From positions 801,001 to 865,000 of the forward strand of contig JAQPZY010001625.1 in NCBI GenBank assembly GCA_029931535.1: a stretch of 64,000 nt of DNA, read 5' to 3'. The notes beneath the pieces are model-generated. The model saw only the letters and a list, made by a program, of their open reading frames with translations, was not told where the DNA came from and ran no database searches. The translations under genes were made by a program, and so were the position numbers. Position 1 is the stretch's first letter. Each line of letters opens with the position of its first letter. This document shows, one piece after another, positions 21,573 through 32,872 of the stretch. This stretch comes from Margaritifera margaritifera. Lineage: Eukaryota > Mollusca > Bivalvia > Unionida > Margaritiferidae.

Positions 21573-23102
21573 CGATTTCATTAAATGGATCTCTATTTTT
21601 TATAATGACATCAGATCATCAGTTTTAGTCAACAATTTTATTTCCAAATCTTTTTCCATCTCCCGAGGAGTCCGCCAAGGTTGCAGTCTTTCCCCTCTTC
21701 TATACGTAATAGTGATTGAACCATTTGCTGCAAAAATTCGCAATGACCCAGATATCATTTGTATTCAAGTTCCTGGTGCGACAGAAGCCTGTAAGATCTC
21801 CCTATACGCGGACGATAGTACAGGTTTCTGTTGCACGGACGAATCAATTAAACGTTATTTACTATCGTCTCGCTTGTATGAACGTGCATCTGGCGCCAAA
21901 ATTAACTACACTAAATCTAACGGTATGTTCACAGGCAAGTGGCGTACCCGAAGTGATCATCCTTACGGCATTTCCTGGACCGATAAGCAAAAAATAGTAG
22001 GGTTTCTTTTCGGACACAACTTAACAAATGATGATCACTGGAATAGACACTTTAATAAACTCTCACAAATACTATTACTGTGGAAAAGTCGAAAACTATC
22101 CCTAGTTTCCAAATCTCATATCATTAATCTTTTAAGCTGCAGTCAGATTTGGTACCCTGCAACCGTGTGTGATTTTCCAAAACATTATATTACCCTCATT
22201 AACAGAAATATATTTACATTTCTGTGGAATTCTAAATTCGAACCTCTAGCTAGAGCTACATGCGTAAACTCTCTCGAAGACGGGGGTCTAAACATACCTC
22301 AGTTGGAATGTAAAATAAAAGCTTGACGTATCCAACATATCCAAAAGTTAATCGATGAGGAATATTCAGTGAAATGGAAATTGTTTGCCAGGTATTGGAT
22401 TGGGTTACAGCTGCGATCTTTCAACCCCAATTTAGGCCTCAATAAATACACCCATACTTTATATGTGCCCCCATTTTATAAAAAGTGCATAAATAATTTT
22501 ATGTACTTTCATGAAAATAATCCCGCGCTTTTTTTGGTCAAATCCCCACTAAAATCATATACCGGCGCCAACTCCAAAATTTTCTTTTAGAACCTAAAGT
22601 TCAAAGTTTATACGATTTAAATTTCCCCGATGTATGGAAAAATTTACATAATAAATTCATCGATCCATTAACTAGAGATGTACGTTTCAAAACCATTCAT
22701 GACATCTTACCAGTCAATTACAGTATGATTTTAAAACGCATTAGTAACTCCAAATTATGCACTTTTTGTGGTGCTATTGAAACAGTCGATCATTTATTTA
22801 TTGAACGCACATTAGTCCACCCTCTACAACATTTAGTAATCAAATGGTTGAAGAAATTATCCGGAAACTCCTTCAATACCTTTTACACTTTTCTAAAATT
22901 CGGTCTTTTTCCGAACGAGGTTAAGTTCGCGGAACCCGAATTCGGGGACTTATGCCTCTTATTAAGCGCTGAATATAAATATGCGATATGGAATAAACGT
23001 ATTCGCGCATATTACCATAAAGAAGTGGTAAGCAGTAAAACACTCTTATTCTTCTTTCTCTCACGATTTAATGTAGAATCAGAACTGACTTCTCCCGTCT
23101 AA
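21573..23102 (+). pseudogene. LINE reverse transcriptase remnant 2, 5'-truncated
   Basis: The reading opens abruptly at about 21573 within the RT palm with 'SRGVRQGCSLSPLLY' (motif B) and continues with 'SLYADDSTGF' (motif C, the catalytic YADD, intact). It extends through the thumb ('HFNKLSQILLLWKSRKLSL') to a TGA at 22324. Later frames carry 'WKLFARYWIG' and a C-terminal 'LCTFCGAIETVDHLF' that matches the CxxC...H region of L1/Tx1-group ORF2 proteins, with the expected last Cys replaced by Arg. The end is at 23102. Absence of the endonuclease and N-terminal RT shows 5' truncation on insertion; the internal stop and frameshifts show decay. It may belong to the same group as the ORF1 remnant at 44.4-45.25 kb. 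Confidence 0.85.
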
Positions 23103-23609
23103 ATCTTGTCCACTTTATTGACAAATGGTGCCTGGCAGGACTATTTTGCTCATTATACAATTTTTAGCTCATCATTGATATTGACCTACATTGATGTTGA
23201 TCTACAATAAACACACATATACTTACCTGTCCCACTAACCTTTCACCTTAAAATGCACATGACTGTTTACCTGGTTTTCCCTGTTACACACCGGCTCAGG
23301 CTTAGCCTGGGCTGCACGTGCTAACAGTTCTTGTATATATGCCCTGTTTATGCTATAATGTTTTCTTTTGCCTTCACTGTTGTTTTTGTTCATATTTGAA
23401 ATCGATGTATCACCTTTTTGTTATAATGATTTTTGTTACCGTTTAAGATTGTACTCACCTTTTCCATATGTATCGCCTTGTGTTCTTTTCTTTTCCATTA
23501 TTAGCTTGTTGAAAATTGTAAACACTCTTGTTTTCATAAATTTTGTCATTCATAATTCAATTTACCTTTGTCAATGCTTAGCCTGGGCTGCACGTGCTAA
23601 CAGTTGCTT
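23103..23609 (+). repeat. Probable 3' region of LINE 2 with an internal 30-bp duplication
   Basis: 'CTTAGCCTGGGCTGCACGTG' and the following 'CTAACAGTT' occur at 23298-23326 and again at 23577-23605. The rest is AT-rich. No poly-A tail is clear. Confidence 0.5.
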
Positions 23610-23886
23610 TGTTAGATGAGGCAAAATAACCCTTTTTTTCATGGGTTTTATAAAATGTAACGAATACAGAGATAAGTCCGCAAAAAATGTCGAATCTCTC
23701 AACTAATGTGTGTCTTCTTTTTCAAATACGTGAGTAAATGGCGATATAAAAAATATGTGGCTTACTGGGTTCAAATTTCATTTTGATAAAGAAGTGGTTT
23801 CTGTGTGGAAGATTTGTAGAGGTGAATAAAATCACCCTCATTGTAAAGTTTATAATCAAAAAAAGTGGTGGTGGGGGGGGGGGGGA
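23610..23886 (-). repeat. Long inverted repeat, right arm
   Basis: Reverse complement of the left arm at 19978-20240, ending in a G-tract of at least 14 bases at 23870-23886. Divergence between the arms is modest (small substitutions and one insertion). Confidence 0.9.
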
Positions 23887-24299
23887 GGCACTGTGGAAAG
23901 TAAACAATGTTTCTTGGTTTTTTCTTAAATTCATAATTATGATTATTATTATTTCTCCTGTTGTTGATGTTGATTTCATGCAGTTATTCAAATATGTTAT
24001 TTAATTTAAATATAGACAACAAATTAATTAATTTAAGTAATCAGATAATTCATTCATAAATAGTTTGACTTAAAATGAATGCTGCATAAATGAATGAGTT
24101 AATAATTGAATAAATGAGTGAATTTATCTAAACTTCTCCTAAGCTGAGGTGATTTTAAAGCATTATTCTTGGATTGTTTATCAATTAAATATGAATTTTG
24201 ACAAATCGCAAGTATTTGATTGTTTGTTGTTATTGTTTGTTTTTTTTTTTTGTTTTTTTGTGGGTTTTTTTTGTTTTTCTTTTAAAAAAAATAAATACA

Positions 24300-24690
24300 C
24301 AGGAGCAGTGGCGTAACTTCAAATCTTGCACCCCAACCCCCGCAAACATTCAAACATTCAGACATGGGAGCCACCCTCCACCCACCAACCCCACTGTGTA
24401 AATACTTGAGATTTTGGGCCACCTTCTTAAATGCCCCCCCACCCCTCCCGATTGCAGGGGCCGCGGGGTCAGGGAATCGCCGCGGGGGAGGGAAGGGCGT
24501 GGGCGGTAGCTACGCCACTGTACAGTTGAATATGAAATTTTTTTAGGTGCAGTACTTGTGGTTTTAATGGCCTCATCACTGATGGCATCAATCAGATTTG
24601 TATGTTGATTTGTGTAGTACCTAAACGCGTTCGAAAAAGTGTTAATCGACCGTCTGCTGCGATCACTTACTGAGGTGGAGCAACAGACCG
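24300..24690 (+). repeat. Direct repeat pair B, copy 2, with an embedded MITE-like segment
   Basis: Second copy of 21280-21560. Within it, 24306-24520 begins 'CAGTGGCGTAACTTC' and ends with the inverse 'GTAGCTACGCCACTG', giving 11-12 bp terminal inverted repeats of a type seen in hAT-like elements. No matching 8-bp target duplication is present, and the similarity to copy 1 continues past the right terminus, so the MITE reading is only tentative. Confidence 0.7.
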
Positions 24691-25705
24691 TTGGGTATCC
24701 GTTATACATATATTTGGAGAATTTTTGATGCCTGGAAATGAAATGCATTCTGGGTTATCTCAAGGGACTAAATCACTAAGGGGTTGGGGTTAAGGGTGGC
24801 GATGTGCGATGTGGCTAAGAACAATCCTTGAAATGTCTTTTTTCATTTTGTGTGGTATTATTTTATTTCTGTGGATTTTGGAGAAACTGTGCCTTTGAAT
24901 TAAGATGAAAGTAAGAAATGATACAAAGTAGACGTTATTCTGACATTTAATATCTTATTGAATCTTTATTACAACTAAAATTACAATTATCTAAATTGAA
25001 GGAAAGCGTATGTATGTTTAGATGCATTTTATACGAGCACTTAAAAAGGGAATTCCTGATGACCACGTGCTAAAGGACTCACAGGCTTCTATGTTCTACA
25101 CTGTGTATATATAAAGATAGGAATCTACAAGATTATATATGGGAAAGAAAAATGGCTTGAAAAAAAAATAATGACAGGAAAAAATGGCTTTTGAGTATAA
25201 AATTCTTTCTTATAAAATACACAAAATATTTCATAAGATGTCTCATCAAATCCAAATGTTAAAAGATAAACCACATGATATGATTTCCTTGGAAGAAATT
25301 GGGGAAAATAACAAAAAAAGGAAATTCAACATTTACAATTGTATTAAATGCAGTAGTTATAGTTAATCTGTGAGATAACAGTAGAGGTCGGGCAATGTCA
25401 ATTCTAGCTGAAAATATTTAAAAAAAAACAAAAAAACTTTAATTTCTTTTAAGTACTGCACAGCACACATTTTTCTCTTTGCCATTTTATGTTTCTAGAC
25501 AAATTCTGCACCGAGGTACCTGAAGAATTTTTAAAGATGTTCTCATTCTTATTTTGAGATATTGTATAACATAGAGTGAATTAATTAGATTGTGCGAAAC
25601 CTGTAATTGGACCAGTAAGTGCTACCACAAGTCGCCTCACTAATACGTCGATTGAACGTGCCTATTGCGTAATGGTTGCTGTTATTGACAAGTTCTTCCA
25701 ATGCA
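24690..25705. other. No gene recognised
   Basis: AT-rich sequence, short A-runs, no supported frame. Confidence 0.45.
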
Positions 25706-26006
25706 GGTTGTATGTATGTATAACTGTATGTGTATTGGAATGAGTTTGTATGTATATATGTATAACTGTATGTGTGCATGAGTGCATATGTGTGTATGTA
25801 TAAAATGTATGTATGCATGCACGAATGTATCTATGCATATGTGCCTGAGTGCGTATGTATGTATGTATTTATGTATATACGTGAGTGCGTATGTATGTAT
25901 GTATTCCTGTAGGACTGTATGTATGCATGTGTGCCTGAGGGCGTATGTATGTATGCATGTACGAATGTATGTATGCATGTGTGCCTGAGTGCGTATGTAT
26001 GTATGC

Positions 26007-26039
<33 letters not shown>

Positions 26040-26104
26040 TGTATGTATGTATGTATGTATGTATGTATGTATGTATGTATGTATGTATGTATGTATGTAT
26101 GTAT
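25706..26104 (+). repeat. (GTAT)n array with higher-order structure
   Basis: 26006-26104 is almost pure GTAT. The older left part (25706-26005) shows a recurring 'GTGCCTGAGTGCGTATGTAT' motif and 'GCATGTACGAATGTATGTAT', that is, a longer unit built from mutated tetramers. It generates long Tyr/Cys/Met/His frames on both strands, which are not genes. Confidence 0.95.
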
Positions 26105-26550
26105 GATTTTAAAATGCTTAATCTGAATTGATAACTGAAGAACCAATTTTGTTCATCGATAGTATAGAAAGTAATAAATAGAGAAAAAAGTCCACAAGCA
26201 AAGGCGGACAATCTGAACTAATCAATATCATTTTCATTATTTGAGCACACAAAAATATTAGTGGTCTGTTATTTCATGTTAATAACATGTGAAATGTCTG
26301 CCTACAGAAATCGTAAAGAAACATGATAAAATGCCTGTATAAAGATAATTAGCGAGAGGTTTCTCCTGATCACTGTGCCAAGGTAAACAATGAGATCGCA
26401 CAGAACTTTGATGCGTGATATATGGGAAGTAACAGGTTTTTAAAACATATTATACCACATATGTATTATCTCCCTTGAATTCATGTAGCGTTTGAAATGC
26501 TTGCTGTTGAATCGATAGTTTTAACCAAATGGCAGTGGGGTTTTTTTTAT
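26105..26550. other. No gene recognised
   Basis: Short AT-rich spacer between two tandem arrays. Confidence 0.45.
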
Positions 26551-26555
26551 TGTCG

Positions 26556-27026
26556 ACAGCCATATATACAAGCTGGTAGAGGCCAGACAGCCATATATGC
26601 AAGCTGGTAGAGGCCAGACAGCCATATATACAAGCTGGTAGAGGCCAGACAGCCATATATACACGCTGATAGAGGCCAGACAGCGATATTTACAAGCTGG
26701 TAGAGGCCAGACAGCGATATTTACAAGCTGGTAGAGGCCAGACAGCCATATATACAAGCTGGTAGAGGCCAGACAGCCATATATACAAGCTGGTAGAGGC
26801 CAGACAGCCATATATACAAGCTGGTAGAGGCCAGACAGCCATATATACAAGCTGGTAGAGGCCAGACAGCCATATATACAAGCTGGTAGAGGCCAGACAG
26901 CCATATATACAAGCTGGTAGAGGCCAGACAGCCATATATACCAGCTGGTGGACGCCATTTATTGGGCACACGACTTGTCGACAGCCATATATACAAGCTG
27001 GTGGACGCCATTTATTAGGCACACGA
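26556..27026 (+). repeat. 31-bp minisatellite, about 14 copies, ending in 54-bp variants
   Basis: Units 'ACAGCCATATATACAAGCTG' plus 'GTAGAGGCCAG', period 31, starting after TGTCG at 26556. The last two units change to an extended form in which GGTGGACGCCATTTATT(A/G)GGCACACGAC replaces the usual end. A 31-bp period makes all three minus frames open, giving three overlapping repetitive false proteins. Confidence 0.97.
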
Positions 27027-27178
27027 CACATACCTTAGGAATAAATAAATATATACGTTTGCAAAAAAAAAATAAACAAACAAACAAACAAAAAATAAAA
27101 TAAAAATAAACACGGCTCGAAGTACGCAGGATGAAGTGGGTTGATATCAGATTGAATGAAAATAAAAGACAAACATGC

Positions 27179-27179
<1 letters not shown>

Positions 27180-27267
<88 letters not shown>
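27180..27267. repeat. (TA)n microsatellite, left part
   Basis: TA dinucleotides with two C/G interruptions, ending at the left terminus of the hAT element. Confidence 0.97.
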
Positions 27268-28665
27268 CAGGGCTAAGCAAATTTTTTTTTAACCACTAGT
27301 CCAGGACAAGTTGTTTCAGAAAATTCAATAGTCCCACCTTACTCTTCACTAGTCCCACCTTACTTTTCACTGGTCCCAAAATGGTAATCACTTGCCGAGA
27401 TTTGATGAGATGTATGTACTTAATCAACAGAAAAAACAAACAAAATAATATGCAACATAATTATTTCTTAAAAGAATTTAATTTTTCAAAAACATTGGTT
27501 GTTATACATTTGGCTTCTTCAGGTTCATGTATATATGTTTTAGCTGATGGATTTGAAAAAATGTCCATGTATATGTCTGCCACCTGCACCAGCACTAAGC
27601 CAACAGTTGATAGCTGTGTCTGGGTTGAAGTCCTCAAGCTCTGGTCCATTTGTGGAAATGTTCATTAGCATTTGTAAACTCTTTTGGTTTAAGGAATTCC
27701 TTAAAGAAGTCTTGATTAAGTACATTGAACTAAATCCTCGTTCACACTCAGCAGTGGATGGGCTTATAACAAACATGATTTCTAATAGTTTGCATAATTG
27801 ACTGAGACTAGGTGGAGTATTCACTAAGTGTGTTCCAAGAATTTCAACAGGTGGATCCGGTGACTGATTGTATGCCCTCATCTTTGGATATTGTTTGCAA
27901 TAACTGCAAAACATCTTTCCTTCCGAGTCAATACATTCAAGCCAGGGATAGCAATCAACCCAATGCGGCTGAAAATTTATCTGTCTCTTAGTAGTGTCAT
28001 ATTTGACATTTTTTGCCATCACAGATTGTTGCTTATGTCTCTTTGGAGAAATAGCTACCGCACACTCAGTATCAGTCTTACGTTTTATCCCTCCACTTTC
28101 AAACAAATTTTCCTTCTCCGAATCGCCGTTATTACCTTCCTTGCGAAAATAATTTAGCAAGCTCATTTTATCCACAGAGTAACTATCAGCTTGCTTGCTT
28201 AATCAGTTCATAAAAGAAACCAACACTGATGTCGGTAAAGTACCTTTCATTAATTTAATTATACTGACTCGCTGGATTAAAATCATAGTGAGCCGCTCGT
28301 GATAATCTGGCTTGAGTAAACTCAATGCAACAAAGCTGCTTAAAACGCTACTAATTGATCATACTGGCTTTCTTTTGTTTGACGTGTTTTGATTTGCCGA
28401 TAATTTGGTCGTTTAGCCCAATATGCAGTCAAGCGGTAACAGGATGTAGATATATACACGAAGAGGGGTAGAATCAAGTATTCAGTACGCCCGGAGGGCA
28501 TGATTGGCCAAATAAAGGTAGATATAGTGATTAAAGCACGAAAATAAGGACTAGCCCGACTTTTTTAAAAAGCACTTGTCCCGGACTATCGACTTAGAAA
28601 ATTTTACTTGCCCGACTTCAAAAATGGCTAGTCCGGGACGTCGGGCTATGGGATTTGCTCAGCCA

Positions 28666-28667
<2 letters not shown>
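27268..28667 (-). mobile_element. Internally deleted hAT DNA transposon
   Basis: Left end CAGGGCTAAGCAAATTTT (27268) and right end, read inward, CATGGCTGAGCAAATCCC (28667) form imperfect 15-18 bp terminal inverted repeats. Sub-terminal sequences on both sides contain repeated 'ACTAGTCC'/'TTGTCC(C/A)GGAC' motifs, as is usual for hAT binding regions. It is flanked on both sides by TA microsatellite DNA, so the expected 8-bp target duplication cannot be separated from the repeat. Length 1.4 kb, against about 3 kb or more for complete relatives. Confidence 0.8.
27540..28166 (-). CDS. Deleted hAT transposase: zinc finger joined to dimerisation domain
   Basis: From ATG at 28166 the frame is 208 residues with no stop. 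Residues 1-60 are basic and low-complexity. About 65-90 carry a TTF/BED-like finger, 'CYPWLECIDSEGKMFCSYCK'. After a short linker (about 95-115) the protein jumps to the hAT C-terminal dimerisation region, with 'PSTAECERGFSSM' and 'LIKTSLRNSL', then 'NISTNGPELEDF' and 'GAGGRHI'. The catalytic middle, normally several hundred residues with the DDE core, is missing, yet the frame is preserved across the junction. Similar sequences are annotated as ZNF862-like or KIAA1586-like proteins. A DNA-binding, dimerising protein without a nuclease could repress full-length transposase; that is inference. No splice sites are needed. Confidence 0.75.
   Translation of the reverse strand: MSLLNYFRKEGNNGDSEKENLFESGGIKRKTDTECAVAISPKRHKQQSVMAKNVKYDTTKRQINFQPHWVDCYPWLECIDSEGKMFCSYCKQYPKMRAYNQSPDPPVEILGTHLVNTPPSLSQLCKLLEIMFVISPSTAECERGFSSMYLIKTSLRNSLNQKSLQMLMNISTNGPELEDFNPDTAINCWLSAGAGGRHIHGHFFKSIS

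Positions 28668-28734
<67 letters not shown>
28668..28734. repeat. (TA)n microsatellite, right part
   Basis: Continuation of the TA repeat on the other side of the hAT element. Confidence 0.97.
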
Positions 28735-28740
<6 letters not shown>

Positions 28741-28879
28741 TAATAAATAGACCGTAGATTGCCGCTTTGACCAAAAAATGCAGCATTTTACAACAGGGGT
28801 ATTATTTTGTTAAAAATTCTATTGGTAAAAGACCAGAGGGGCTTATGCAATGATCATATGTATGTTATTCTTCAAAACA

Positions 28880-29260
28880 TTCCTTAGGATATGTAGTTCC
28901 TCCTGAATGAAAACAGTGCCGATGTGCTCACCAACATGGCCGCCATGGCGGCCATCTTGAAAAAGTTGTTATTGCTAATGTTTCTGAAAAATTGGTTGTA
29001 GTTGGGGTTTTCACTAACCTAATTCTTGCAATATGTACTTGGTTCTAAGCGATGAAGGTACGGATCTTACCTCTAAGAGGGCTTCCATGGCGGTCATCTT
29101 CAAATCTTTCTAATTGCTACTCCTGCTGACGGGATGGTTGTGACAACATAGGTTTTCACTAAACCACTTATTGCAAGACGTTGTTGCTCCTTAATAAAAT
29201 TGTGCTAATGCGACTTCCATAATGGCCATTGCGGATGCCATCTTGGACATTTATACAATC
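28880..29260 (-). repeat. 145-bp-unit family, inverted copy
   Basis: Read on the minus strand it shows the same boxes as 17.3-18.45 kb: 'AAGATGGCCGCCATGGCGGCC', 'GTGAAAACC', 'GGAGTAGCAATTA'. Marker positions near 28951, 29088 and 29232 give a period of about 140. Confidence 0.8.
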
Positions 29261-29264
29261 TCTG

Positions 29265-29850
29265 CTCATACAGGTATGCACTGAATAGATGCAAGCAATT
29301 CATTGGTCAAACAATCACTAAGGTTACGGGCATAATAAATGATAAAAGCATTTCTTGTAAAATCAAGACTGAAATACACACTCAAGCCAACTTGTAGCTA
29401 ACAATACAACAGTGCACCTTTAAAATAGATAAGCATGTTTATTAACTTTAGGTAACATTGAATTGGTCAGTCACTGGCAGCAAACACAGCAGACACAGAC
29501 CTCTATTGCGTAAGCCACAGTATATTCCCCGTATGGTAGCAGACTGCCAAAAGGCCATGACTTTAGTTCACGCTCACCTATCTGACACTGAATTTAACTC
29601 TGCTGAGATCAAACTGAAATTCATTACACTGAAATTTGAGAGTTCAAATAAATAAATAAATAATTAATAAGGCGAATACCGTGCCGATCATTAGTTCTTT
29701 TATTTAATTGTAATGTATGTTTTCATTTTCTGTGATATTTAAGTTTTCTTATCGATTGACTACCCTTATATGCAAACCAAATACGTTTTCATTCGAAATT
29801 CACGACCACTTACTTTTTAAAAGGAAATTGGTCTTGATCTGCAATGATGT
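29265..29850. other. No gene recognised
   Basis: AT-rich spacer with AAT-like runs at 29648-29670. Confidence 0.45.
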
Positions 29851-29854
29851 CATT

Positions 29855-30333
29855 AAACACTTAGAGATGTTGTGATCGACTTAAGCAATAAAGCCAGACA
29901 AACACTTAGAGATATTGTTGTGATCGACTTAAGCAATAAAGCCAGACAAACACTTAGAGATATTGTTGTGATCGACTTAAGCAATAAAGCCAGACAAACA
30001 CTTAGAGATATTGTTGTGATCGACTTAATCTATAAAACCAGACAAACACTTAGAGATATTGTTGTGATCGACTTAAGCTATAAAACCAGACAAACACTTA
30101 GAGATATTGTTGTGATCGACTTAAGCTATAAAGCCAGTCAAACACTTAGAGATATTGTTGTGATCGACTTAAGCAATAAAGCCAGACAAACACTTAGAGA
30201 TATTGTTGTGATCGACTTAAGCTATAAAGCCAGTCAAACACTTAGAGCTATTGTTGTGATCGACTGAAGCTATAAAACCAGACAAACACTTAGAGATATT
30301 GTTGTGATCGACTGAAGCTATAAAACCAGTCAA
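29855..30333 (+). repeat. 48-bp minisatellite, about 10 copies
   Basis: Units 'AAACACTTAGAGATATTGTT' plus 'GTGATCGACTTAAGCAATAAAGCCAGAC' in two pieces, period 48 (first unit 45). Variants alternate between AGCAATAAAGCC and AGCTATAAAACC. The period is a multiple of three, so one plus frame stays open for 131 codons as a 16-residue repeat. I see no start, composition or context that makes it a gene. Confidence 0.95.
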
Positions 30334-30411
30334 ATATCCTGAAGTATTCAGCATACTCGTGATGTTGGATAGTGAGAATGAACTATTGTCCCTAAAAAAT
30401 ATGTGCACATG

Positions 30412-30431
30412 TATTGGTTGATTTGAGTTAA

Positions 30432-30505
<74 letters not shown>

Positions 30506-30764
30506 CAAAAGGATATCAAGGCATGGATGTGTAATATGCTGTCGGTTTACTTTTGTCAAAGCACCACAAATCCAAATGGATGTGCAATATGCTGTCGGTT
30601 TATTTTTGTCAAAGCACCACATATCATAATGGATGTGTAATATGCTGTCAGTTTATTTTTCTCAAAGCATCAAAAATCCAAATGTTTATAAATTTGGAAT
30701 GAGTGCAAGCTCAAACAACCAAGACCACGTATTGATACAATTTTATTTTGTAAGACCTTGAATA

Positions 30765-30824
<60 letters not shown>

Positions 30825-30951
30825 GGCGATGACTGATATCGCGACGTAGGTAAATCTTTCAGGGCTCGATTGTGCGATCATGAGCGAAGGTCGACGCGAG
30901 AGTCATAAGGTTGATTGAGCTTAAATATTTTATTTTCTCTCTCTCTCTCTT

Positions 30952-31012
<61 letters not shown>

Positions 31013-31290
31013 GATAAACAAAGGATATTAGAAACATGGTTGTGCAAAATGTTGTCAATTTTTTTGTTGTTATGAAAGCACCACAAATCCAAATGTTTAC
31101 AACTAACTGTTTACAAAATATCGGTGAGTCGGAAGAACACATTAGAACGAGTACATTCATTCTGTAAGATCTTCAACATCTCTCTCTCTCTCTCTCTGAT
31201 GATTGCGATCTCGATGTATATATATATATATATGGTATATGGCTCTATCTGTTCGCTCTTGAGCGAAGGTCGGCGTAAGATTGATAAGGT
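30412..31290 (+). repeat. Tandem duplication of a 400-490 bp block containing CT microsatellites
   Basis: Block 1 (30412-30905) and block 2 (30906-31290) share the order 'GTTGATT-GAG-TTAAATATT', a (CT)n, 'ATAACAAAGGATAT', 'AAAGCACCACAAATCCAAAT', 'TGTAAGA-CTT', a second (CT)n, 'GATG-CTGATATCGCGA' and 'GAGCGAAGGTCGGCG'. Block 1 also has an internal 53-bp triplication (30525-30683). CT runs are at 30436-30500, 30767-30823, 30937-31013 and 31179-31198. Confidence 0.85.
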
Positions 31291-31397
31291 ACGTAATCAG
31301 TGTCAATATTTCCAATAAACACCAAATAACTACATAAGTATTGAAATCTGTTAGAATACGTTAATTAACAATGTTTGGTTTTTACAGACGAAGCAGA

Positions 31398-31473
31398 AAT
31401 GTATGTATGTATGTATGTATGTATGTATGTATGTATGTATGTATGTATGTATGTATGTATGTATGTATGTATG

Positions 31474-31502
<29 letters not shown>
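31398..31502 (+). repeat. (GTAT)n microsatellite
   Basis: About 26 near-perfect tetramers. Confidence 0.98.
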
Positions 31503-31504
<2 letters not shown>

Positions 31505-32870
31505 CCCTCCAGCAATTGGGGATACAAATCCTGTTCAAGTCATTTCATCTTTGCTTTCATGTTGTAGCAGCTTGCACGAGCCGAAGACTACACGGAGAGG
31601 TCAAAGTGATGCAGACACCAATAGTGGGATATTACTAGAAACCCTGCGAACCGAAAAAATCTTAAAGATCAGCTAGCAGATGGCGTACAATGCGTCCTCT
31701 GGTAATTTTTTAGTTTCACTTGCGATGTATCATAACCATATTTTAAAGCACATCATGGTGACATAACCACAAATTTCACACTAAAAGTAACTATCTAAAA
31801 TCACATTGTCATAGATGGCGATGACCTGTATGTGCGATTTAGCCATTACCACTTTTTACATAAATAATATTAAATAGGTCATCATTGCTCACTTTCAGCA
31901 TTCATCTGTACTAAAGCATTTTATGAGTGTGATACATTTCTTATCTAATGTTGCTTGTAAGAAAAGTACATTTAATATTTCTGTAAGATAAGTACATTTA
32001 ATATTTCTGGATATAAGTGCATTAGTGCTAATTCTTGTGCGAAAAGGACGAAACTTACACCTGTTTGTTTTTCTAACCAAATAATAAAAAATCTTAAAAA
32101 AAGCTACTCGATTCTAATTGTGGAATCTCATAAATCAGAATTAAAAACGTTGTCTTCAGTTGTGATTTAATGAATATTTTGGAGAGGGGAAATCTTTTAG
32201 CAGAGTATCCAATAAGGTCGAGATGTTTTATGAAAGTGAGACCAGATCACTTAGTAGCGGAGATTATTTTCTTGGAATTTACACTCAAATGACATTTCTC
32301 AAGCTGCCAGCAGAATGTTTCTCCAGAGAAACATAGCAAGGAATATATCACTGGCAAACGGACTTGTAGTTAAAATATCATTTTTTACTAACGTATTGTT
32401 TTATTATTTTTACTTTAAATGAATATGTTTGAAAAAACTTTATGAATTATTTTAAATTCATCCTATATTCATCTTTGATTGATTGACTTTGTACCAAAGA
32501 TAAAAATAAAACATATCTAGTTTAAGATTCGTTTGGCTTGTAAATGTCTCCTTATGTGATCCTAAAAGGTCTGCCATTGATGACACATACTACAAGAAAG
32601 AAAAAGAAAAGAGATGATAAGCATTTTAAATCTTATGGCAATGGGAACCTATCGTTTCCTTAACGTAAACGTCATTTCCAGAGTAGGCGGCAACATAACC
32701 CGAGTCTCTGACGTCAAAACATGCATCAACATCTGTCGCGAGAATGACGGGTCACAAATCAAAACAAGATTGGAGAGCATAGAGAGCGAACCTGGGCAGC
32801 GGTTTGAGGTGAAGTGACGTCACAGGCTCGGATTAGTCGCGAACTTAACCATTGTTAATGAGAAATACAT
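31503..32870. other. No gene recognised
   Basis: AT-rich DNA with a short tandem copy of 'AGTACATTTAATATTTCTG' at about 31967-32007. A 67-codon plus frame at 32614-32817 contains CxxxC but nothing recognisable. Confidence 0.4.
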
Positions 32871-32872
32871 AT

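Noticed and set aside
26450..27031. Three overlapping minus frames with a repeated tyrosine-leucine-tryptophan peptide
   Set aside because: They arise from the 31-bp minisatellite; a period not divisible by three makes every frame read the same peptides in turn.
29872..30267. 131-codon frame with a 16-residue repeat
   Set aside because: A consequence of the 48-bp period without stops; no ATG start, no signal or domain and no flanking exon.
30217..31160. Arg-Glu repeat frames (also at 59637-59903)
   Set aside because: Translations of GA/CT dinucleotide runs.
31371..31638. Two long frames made of repeated Met-Tyr-Val-Cys residues (also at 8313-8584 and 25682-26211)
   Set aside because: They are translations of GTAT/TACA microsatellites, open in every frame.
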